From Anaerolineae bacterium (GTDB lineage: Bacteria > Chloroflexota > Anaerolineae > B4-G1 > DUEL01), in the NCBI GenBank assembly GCA_016926575.1, contig JAFGOJ010000164.1, positions 1 to 9,008 of the forward strand: 9,008 nt of DNA. Direction: 5' to 3'. Position 1 is the stretch's first letter, and each line of letters opens with the position of its first letter. The position numbers were made by a program, and so were the translations under genes. The notes under the pieces are model-generated. The model had not been told where the DNA came from. It saw nothing but the letters and a program-made list of their open reading frames with translations, and did no database searches. This document shows positions 4,150 through 9,008 of the stretch, in pieces.

Positions 4150-6686
4150 ACAAGGAGGCGGAGCAAGCTCTGCAAGAGAGCGAGCAGAAATACCGGGCGC
4201 TCTTTACGGAAGCCTTGAGCCCGATCTTTCTGGTCGACGAAGCGGGGCGGTACGTCGACGCCAACCAGGCCGCATTGGGCTTTCTCGAGTGCAGCCTGGA
4301 CGAGCTCATCGGTAAAACGGTATGGGATTTTTCCCCCCCGGGCATGTTGGAACGTCAGCAAGAAGAACATGCGCCCTTCAACCAACCGCGCACGTTGGAA
4401 ACGGACTACGTCGTCCACGGACGGACCAAGACGCTACTCTTGAACGTCGTGCCCGTCCAACTGCACGACCGGACCGTCCTGTACGGCATCGGCCACGACA
4501 TCACCAAGTGGAAGCAGGCGCAGAAAGCACTCGAGCGCCGGAACGCACAAATGAATGCGCTGCGCGAGGTGGGGCTGGACATCACGGCACAGTTGGAACT
4601 GGACACCGTCCTGCATTCCATCGTCGCGCGGGCCATCGAGCTGCTGGGCGCTACGGAAGGCGGGCTGTATCTCTACCGCCCGGAGCGGGAGCTGCTGGAG
4701 TGGGTCGTGGCGTTCGGCCCTCACATCGCCCAAGTTGGAAGCACACTCAAAAAAGGCGAAGGGCTCTCCGGCAAAGTCTGGGAGTCCGGCCGGCCGCTCA
4801 TCGTCGACGACTACGCCAAGTGGGACGGGCGCGCAAAAATCTACGACCACTATCCCTTCGCCGCCACGGTCGGTGTACCGATCTATGGAACCAGCAGCAC
4901 GTTCTTGGGCGTGCTCAACGTGCTGGCGGAGCCGCCGCGCACGTTCTCAGCCGATGATGCGGAGCTGTTGAACCTCTTCGCCACGCAAGCCGCCATCGCC
5001 ATCCAAAACGCGCGCCTGTTCGAAAGCGAACGGCAGCAGCGCGAATTCACCGAAGCCCTGGAAGAGGCCGCAGCAGTTGTAAACAGCACGTTGGACCTCG
5101 ACCAGGTGCTCGACCGGATCTTGGATCAGGTGGCGCGGATTCTCCCCGGAGACGGCTTCGGCATCACGGCGGTAGAAAACGACGCAGTGCGCACCCTGCG
5201 CTGGCGTAACCCCACGGGATTGACTACCCCGGCCGATCACGTTGTAACGTTCGACGACTTCCCCGAATTGAGAGAAATGGCCGAAACGGGCACCTCGCGT
5301 GTCATCACCGATGCGACGAGCACGTTGACGGAGGCCGCCCCAAAGAAATGGAAATGGCTGCGCTCCTACGTCAGCGCGCCGATTCGCATCGCCGACGCAG
5401 CAGTGGGGTTTTTGCACATCGTCAGCAGGCAACCGAACCACTTCAGCCCGGCCGATGCGCGGCGGCTGGAGATCTTCGCCGCCCACGTGGCGACGGCTAT
5501 CGAGAACGCCCAGCTCCACCAGCGGCTGCTCGACCACGCCGAGGAACTGGAGCAGCACGTCCACGCACGCACGACCGAGCTGAAAGCCCAGTACGCACGG
5601 ATGGAGGCCATCCTGGACAACGCCACCGATGGCATCCTGGTCACCGACGCCAAAGGCAACGTCCTCCAGGCCAACCCGGTCGCACAAGCCTGGTTAGGAG
5701 GCACGCTCTCCAAACCAGACACACAGCGGTTGCAACAGACCATACGGGCTATGGCGCGATTCGTATCCACGACGGGCGAGCGGTTGGCCAAGAAAGCGCC
5801 CAAAGTGACGCTCGAATTGACCGGCATCGATCTGGAGCTCGACGCCGCGCCCATCGCCGCGTCGGGAACGCCGCCCACCGTCGTGTTAGACATCCACGAC
5901 ATCACCCATCTCAAATCTCTGGAGCGTATGAAGACGCAGTTGATCACCAACCTCTCTCACGAGATGCGTACTCCCATCGCCACGGTCCAATCCTACGCCT
6001 ATCTGCTCAGCTCCACCCCACCCACCGACGAAAAATGGCCGCAGTATTTGCAGGCGCTGATCGAAGAAACCAACCGGCAGGCCCGGCTGGGCGAGGACAT
6101 CCTGCAAATATCCCACGCCTATACCGGACGACTGGCCGTGCTGCCGCGCCCGACCAGCATCAACAGTTTGTTGGAAGCCATCATCAACCGCCACCAACTG
6201 CAGGTCCAAGAGAAGTCCATCACGCTGGCAGTTCGGTACGCCGAAGGGCTACCAGACGCGCTGGCCGACGTAGAGCAACTGACGCGCGTGTTCAATTACC
6301 TGATGGGGGATGCAGTCCACTATGCTCAAGCCGGGGGATGCGTGGAGGTTTCTACCGCGCTGAGGGAATCCGAAGGCGACCTGTGGGTGACCGCCAGCGT
6401 GTCCGACACGGGGGAATACATCTCCCCCGCCGACTTCCCCCACATCTTCGAGCGGTTCTTGCGTGAGGAGGAGCCTCAAGCGCGGCGCGTCTCTGAAAGC
6501 GGACTGCGCCTGATGGTGGTTAAGGAGATCATAAGGCAGCACGGCGGTCTCATCACAGTGGACAGCCCTGCGCCAGCGCCCACAGCGGCAGCGGAACCCG
6601 CCGGCGCGACGTTCACCATCTGGCTGCCGTTGGCTGGCGGTCGAAGTAAGCGCGATACGCCGCCGTCTCGTCCAACAACGCCTTAA
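4146..6686 (+). CDS. Soluble PAS-GAF-GAF-PAS sensor histidine kinase with degenerate ATP-binding boxes
   Basis: An 846-residue cytosolic sensor kinase with no membrane segment. Order: PAS (about 10-125, ending GHDITKWKQAQ), GAF (about 135-290), GAF (about 300-458), coiled linker (about 460-485), PAS-like (about 486-590, ending DIHDITHLKS), HisKA (about 593-660) with phospho-acceptor H605 in NLSHEMRTP, and HATPase_c (about 705-829). The H box is intact. The catalytic domain departs from consensus: N-box LMGDAVHY has D722 where Asn normally binds Mg-ATP; the G1 box reads DTGEY (754-758) instead of DTGxG; the G2 box reads ESGLRL with R788 for Gly. The F-box IFERF is kept. It may be a weak kinase, a phosphatase-biased or a pseudo-kinase. 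No receiver domain or response regulator lies in the window. Coupling to GH31 suggests co-expression; the sensed ligand is unknown. A 17-residue tail after the last strand lies entirely in the overlap with recJ. Base composition is visibly less GC-saturated than in GH31 or recJ. Confidence 0.93.
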   Translation: MNKEAEQALQESEQKYRALFTEALSPIFLVDEAGRYVDANQAALGFLECSLDELIGKTVWDFSPPGMLERQQEEHAPFNQPRTLETDYVVHGRTKTLLLNVVPVQLHDRTVLYGIGHDITKWKQAQKALERRNAQMNALREVGLDITAQLELDTVLHSIVARAIELLGATEGGLYLYRPERELLEWVVAFGPHIAQVGSTLKKGEGLSGKVWESGRPLIVDDYAKWDGRAKIYDHYPFAATVGVPIYGTSSTFLGVLNVLAEPPRTFSADDAELLNLFATQAAIAIQNARLFESERQQREFTEALEEAAAVVNSTLDLDQVLDRILDQVARILPGDGFGITAVENDAVRTLRWRNPTGLTTPADHVVTFDDFPELREMAETGTSRVITDATSTLTEAAPKKWKWLRSYVSAPIRIADAAVGFLHIVSRQPNHFSPADARRLEIFAAHVATAIENAQLHQRLLDHAEELEQHVHARTTELKAQYARMEAILDNATDGILVTDAKGNVLQANPVAQAWLGGTLSKPDTQRLQQTIRAMARFVSTTGERLAKKAPKVTLELTGIDLELDAAPIAASGTPPTVVLDIHDITHLKSLERMKTQLITNLSHEMRTPIATVQSYAYLLSSTPPTDEKWPQYLQALIEETNRQARLGEDILQISHAYTGRLAVLPRPTSINSLLEAIINRHQLQVQEKSITLAVRYAEGLPDALADVEQLTRVFNYLMGDAVHYAQAGGCVEVSTALRESEGDLWVTASVSDTGEYISPADFPHIFERFLREEEPQARRVSESGLRLMVVKEIIRQHGGLITVDSPAPAPTAAAEPAGATFTIWLPLAGGRSKRDTPPSRPTTP
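6613..6686. other. Convergent 3' overlap of kinase and recJ coding regions
   Basis: The recJ stop (complement 6613-6615) lies inside the kinase gene and the kinase stop (TAA 6684-6686) inside recJ, giving 74 bp coded on both strands. The overlap encodes the dispensable-looking kinase tail (residues 830-846) and about the last 24 residues of RecJ. No terminator hairpin is seen for either gene here, so convergent transcripts may form a double-stranded end. Confidence 0.9.
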
Positions 6687-8910
6687 GCCGCGCCGTCACC
6701 TGCGGGAAATCGGCGGCGACGTTGCGCGTGCCCGCCGCCAGGCTGAGCGTGCCCGCCGCCTGCTCCAACACCCGCACGTCGCCGTGCGCCACCAGCCAGT
6801 CGATCCCCGCCCGCACCGTCACCTCACGCTGCGCCGTGGCAGCCGCCAACGCCGCCACGTCGACCGACACCGGCCCGGAGCGCAACGCGCTCTTGATCAG
6901 GCCCGCCAGACGGCGCAAGAACGGTTCGAGGGTGTCCAGCCCGGGATCGACGCCGAACACAATCACGCGCTGCGGATCGACCCGCTCCATCGCCGCCCGC
7001 AGCACGTCCAATCCCGGCGGCGTCGTCCACACGACCAGCACCTCCGACGGCGCCAGCGCGCGCCGGTCCACTCCATCCACAACGGCCTTGTCCCCCGCCT
7101 CGGCCCACACCTGGAGCGCGCCACCGGCCTGCAAATGGGCCAGCAGCTCGCGCTTGCGAGGCTCGCGCCGGTAATCGACCACCTCCACGGGCGAGCGCAG
7201 CGGCGCGGGCGGGGCCGGCGCTTCGACCGACCGCGCATCGACCCACTCCACCTGCACGTCCCGCAGGCCGCGGTAGTTGCTGGCGCGCACCACGTAGGCC
7301 AGGTCGAAGCGGCCCTGCGGCAGCGACTTCACGTCTCCCTGCCACCAGAGCACTTTCTGCACCGTCGCGCACTCGTCCTCCACCATCAGCAAGAGGTGCT
7401 CGCCGGTGCGCCCGATGGCCCGCTGGCTGACCAGCGAGAGCCCCGTCGTCGCCAGAGTCAGGGGCATATTGCCTAGACCGAAAGGGGCCAAGCGCTCCAA
7501 TTGCTCCACCAGGTCCAACGACAGTTCCGAGAGCTCCAGATAGCCGTCGATGGGGATGGGGGCCGCCTCACGCACCTGGCCCATCATCTCCCCCACCGTG
7601 CGCGACAGGGCCCGGCGCAAGGCCGGGACGTTTTCCACGTCGAGTGAAAGCCCGGCCGCCATCGGATGGCCGCCGAAGTGGCGCAGCAGGTGCGACTGAG
7701 CCGCGATGGCCTCCGTGATGTGACACCCCTCCACCGAACGCGCCGACCCACGCGCCAGATCGCCCGCCGGCGTGTTGAGCAGAATCGCCGGGCGGTTGTA
7801 CCGCTCCGCCAGCCGCCCCGCCACGATGCCCAACACGCCGCCGGACCAGGATGGGTGGACCAGCACCAGCGCGTTGTAGTCCAACAGACTGGGGTCGCTT
7901 TCGATCTGCGCCTCGGCAGCCTGGAGCACCTGCTCGGTCAGCAACTTGCGCTGGGCATTCAGCCCTTCCAGCTCCGATGCCAGGATGCGCGCACGGGTCA
8001 GGTCACGCGTGGTGAGCAGTTCCACGCCGACGCTGGCATCGGCCAGCCGCCCCAGCGCATTGAGGCGCGGCCCCACTACGTACCCGATGTGCTCCTCGGT
8101 CAGATGGTCGAGGCTGAGCTCGGCCATCTCCATCATCACCCGCAGCCCCAGCCGTTCGGTGCAGCGCAGCGCCTCCAGCCCGCGTTGGAGGAGGTAGCGC
8201 ACGTCCGCCGTCTGCACGGCGACGTCGGCCACGATTCCCAGCGCCACCAGGTCCAGGTGCTGTTCGACCTCGCCGGGCCGGCCCGCGCGCTCGTAGAGCG
8301 CCTCGGCCAGCTTGTAGGCCACGCCGACCCCCGGCAGTTCGCGCAGGGGGTGGCCCTGCGGCAGCATCTTCGGATCGACCACCGCAAAGGCGGGCGGCAG
8401 CTCGGGCGGCAGGTCGTGGTGGTCGGTCACGATCACATCGACGCCCCGTTCGCGGGCATACGCCACTGCCTGGTGTGCGGAGACACCGGTATCGCACGTC
8501 AGAATCAGGCGCACGCCCTCGTCGATCAACGCTTCCAGCGCCGGCAGGTGGATGCCGTGCCCGCCCTGTTGGCGTGTGGGGATGTGGAAGCGTACCAGCG
8601 CGCCCAAGTCGCGCAGCGAAGTGAACAGGAGCGTCGTCGACGTCTGCCCGTCGACGTCGAAGTCTCCCCAGACGCAGATCGTCTCGGCGCTGCGGATGGC
8701 CCGTTCCAGGCGTTCGGCGGCCTGCGCCACGTTCGGCAGCGCCGCGGGCGGGGCCGGCGTGTACAGGCCCGGGTCGAGGAATGCGCGCGCCGCATCGGCC
8801 GACACGATCCCGCGTCGCACCAGCGTCTGCGCCACCAGTGGGTGCCCACCGACCGCCGCGGCCAACGCCTCCGGCACATCAATTTCCTGCGGTTCGATCC
8901 ATCGTTTCAA
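6613..8910 (-). CDS. recJ: Single-stranded-DNA-specific exonuclease RecJ
   Basis: A 765-residue DHH-family 5'-3' single-strand DNA exonuclease, a cytosolic enzyme of recombination, mismatch and base-excision repair. Catalytic metal ligands are visible: GDFDVDG (D83, D85, D87), CDTG (D140), TDHH (D163, H164, H165) and GIVADV (D229). PRLNALGRLADA (281-292) and the DHHA1 motif GGHPMAAG (413-420) follow, then an OB-fold-like region (about 450-560) and a C-terminal RecJ_C-type Rossmann-like plus winged-helix-like part (about 575-765), giving the length usual for long Gram-positive-type RecJ. In the WHxGV(I/L)GIVA motif the His is replaced: WSGGVLGIVA (S356); I recall similar forms in Chloroflexota but cannot check. 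The start is TTG at 8908-8910: KRWIEPQE matches the usual RecJ N-terminus, no in-frame ATG or GTG lies just upstream, and the next in-frame candidate would cut into the N-terminal domain. Two AGG triplets precede it. The gene is convergent with the kinase gene. Confidence 0.96.
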   Translation of the reverse strand: MKRWIEPQEIDVPEALAAAVGGHPLVAQTLVRRGIVSADAARAFLDPGLYTPAPPAALPNVAQAAERLERAIRSAETICVWGDFDVDGQTSTTLLFTSLRDLGALVRFHIPTRQQGGHGIHLPALEALIDEGVRLILTCDTGVSAHQAVAYARERGVDVIVTDHHDLPPELPPAFAVVDPKMLPQGHPLRELPGVGVAYKLAEALYERAGRPGEVEQHLDLVALGIVADVAVQTADVRYLLQRGLEALRCTERLGLRVMMEMAELSLDHLTEEHIGYVVGPRLNALGRLADASVGVELLTTRDLTRARILASELEGLNAQRKLLTEQVLQAAEAQIESDPSLLDYNALVLVHPSWSGGVLGIVAGRLAERYNRPAILLNTPAGDLARGSARSVEGCHITEAIAAQSHLLRHFGGHPMAAGLSLDVENVPALRRALSRTVGEMMGQVREAAPIPIDGYLELSELSLDLVEQLERLAPFGLGNMPLTLATTGLSLVSQRAIGRTGEHLLLMVEDECATVQKVLWWQGDVKSLPQGRFDLAYVVRASNYRGLRDVQVEWVDARSVEAPAPPAPLRSPVEVVDYRREPRKRELLAHLQAGGALQVWAEAGDKAVVDGVDRRALAPSEVLVVWTTPPGLDVLRAAMERVDPQRVIVFGVDPGLDTLEPFLRRLAGLIKSALRSGPVSVDVAALAAATAQREVTVRAGIDWLVAHGDVRVLEQAAGTLSLAAGTRNVAADFPQVTARLKALLDETAAYRAYFDRQPTAARW

Positions 8911-8921
8911 ATCAACCTGAC

Positions 8922-8936
8922 CTATTCCGAAAATAG
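8922..8936 (-). promoter_or_regulatory. Leader hairpin before recJ (CTATT-TTCGG-AATAG)
   Basis: Read on the minus strand, CTATT, loop TTCGG and AATAG form a 5-bp hairpin ending 11 nt before the TTG start. It is the counterpart of the GH31-leader hairpin at 1003-1017. The middle pair is A-T (8934/8924) where the GH31 copy has G-C, a compensatory change that keeps the stem. Confidence 0.55.
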
Positions 8937-8959
8937 ACCGTCTCGATGTAGGGCGGGTT
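8926..8959 (-). repeat. Dispersed leader repeat, copy 2 (recJ leader)
   Basis: The minus-strand counterpart of 909-942, at 30 of 34 identities with four transitions. It lies immediately upstream of recJ in the same orientation relative to the gene as copy 1 has to GH31. It is uninterrupted here, so the segment runs on into the hairpin and the start-codon region without the extra 71 bp. Confidence 0.75.
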
Positions 8960-8970
8960 TCTTACCCGCC
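8952..8970. repeat. 7-bp inverted repeat at the outer end of copy 2
   Basis: GGCGGGT (8952-8958), loop TTCTT, ACCCGCC (8964-8970). Its inner arm shares the conserved AACCCGCC of the dispersed repeat. No T-tract follows on either strand. The GH31 copy lacks the partner arm. Confidence 0.6.
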
Positions 8971-8995
8971 GACCAGTGGTTACCAGGACTTTGCA

Positions 8996-9008
8996 GGGGC
9001 TCCGCCCC
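8996..9008. other. GC hairpin cut by the right window edge
   Basis: GGGGC (8996-9000), loop TCC, GCCCC (9004-9008). The bases to its left (CTTTGCA) could extend the stem if the sequence beyond the window reads TGCAAAG. It could be the terminator of a neighbouring gene or another dispersed palindrome; the window ends too soon to tell. Confidence 0.4.

Noticed and set aside
6784..7476. Plus-strand open frame of 230 codons opposite recJ
   Set aside because: Rich in Arg, His and Gln with no domain features; it is the antisense of the RecJ C-terminal half.
8911..9008. A sigma70 promoter for recJ
   Set aside because: On the minus strand I could not find a -35/-10 pair with proper spacing; the promoter may lie outside the window or be weak.

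Overview
The window is a compact, GC-rich bacterial chromosome segment. It carries four protein-coding genes that together cover nearly all of it, plus one information-dense intergenic leader. The source is most likely a member of the Chloroflexota (Anaerolineae or a related class). This is an inference from the gene style: a cytosolic PAS/GAF multi-sensor kinase, a long RecJ with an extra C-terminal domain, and a large cytosolic GH31 enzyme. No rRNA or other marker is present to confirm it.

Layout, left to right. (1) Positions 1-201 hold no recognisable gene, but contain a near-consensus sigma70 promoter (TTGACA, 16 nt, TATACT) and a strong Shine-Dalgarno site. These drive a small Tat-exported, Asp-rich beta-sandwich protein (202-789), whose transcript ends at a textbook intrinsic terminator (816-853). 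(2) A second near-consensus promoter (TTGACG, 17 nt, TACAAT; 872-900) follows within 20 nt. It should produce a leader of about 120 nt, full of hairpins, ahead of a 1039-residue GH31 glycoside hydrolase (1030-4149). (3) The GH31 stop codon overlaps the ATG of a soluble PAS-GAF-GAF-PAS histidine kinase (4146-6686), so the two look like a translationally coupled pair. (4) recJ (6613-8910, minus strand) converges on the kinase gene, and the two coding regions overlap by 74 bp at their 3' ends. (5) The last ~100 bp are the recJ upstream region.

The most unusual signal is in the non-coding DNA. A 34-nt sequence in the GH31 leader (909-942) recurs, 30/34 identical with transitions only, upstream of recJ on the opposite strand (8926-8959). 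In the GH31 leader the element appears split by about 71 bp flanked by an 11-nt direct repeat. When one repeat unit is removed in silico, both leaders end in the same small hairpin (stem CTRTT/AAYAG, loop TTCGG), 15-16 nt before the start codon, with one compensatory G-C to A-T pair change. In the GH31 copy this hairpin covers the Shine-Dalgarno site. This may be a mobile or dispersed structured leader element shared by unrelated genes.

Other points of interest: the GH31 nucleophile signature departs from the classical pattern (WWMDWQQG) and the protein carries about 300 extra C-terminal residues; the kinase has an intact phospho-acceptor His box but substitutions in its N, G1 and G2 ATP-binding boxes; the small exported protein resembles YfaP/DUF2135-type domains. 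No CRISPR array, tRNA, rRNA, transposase or phage gene is visible.
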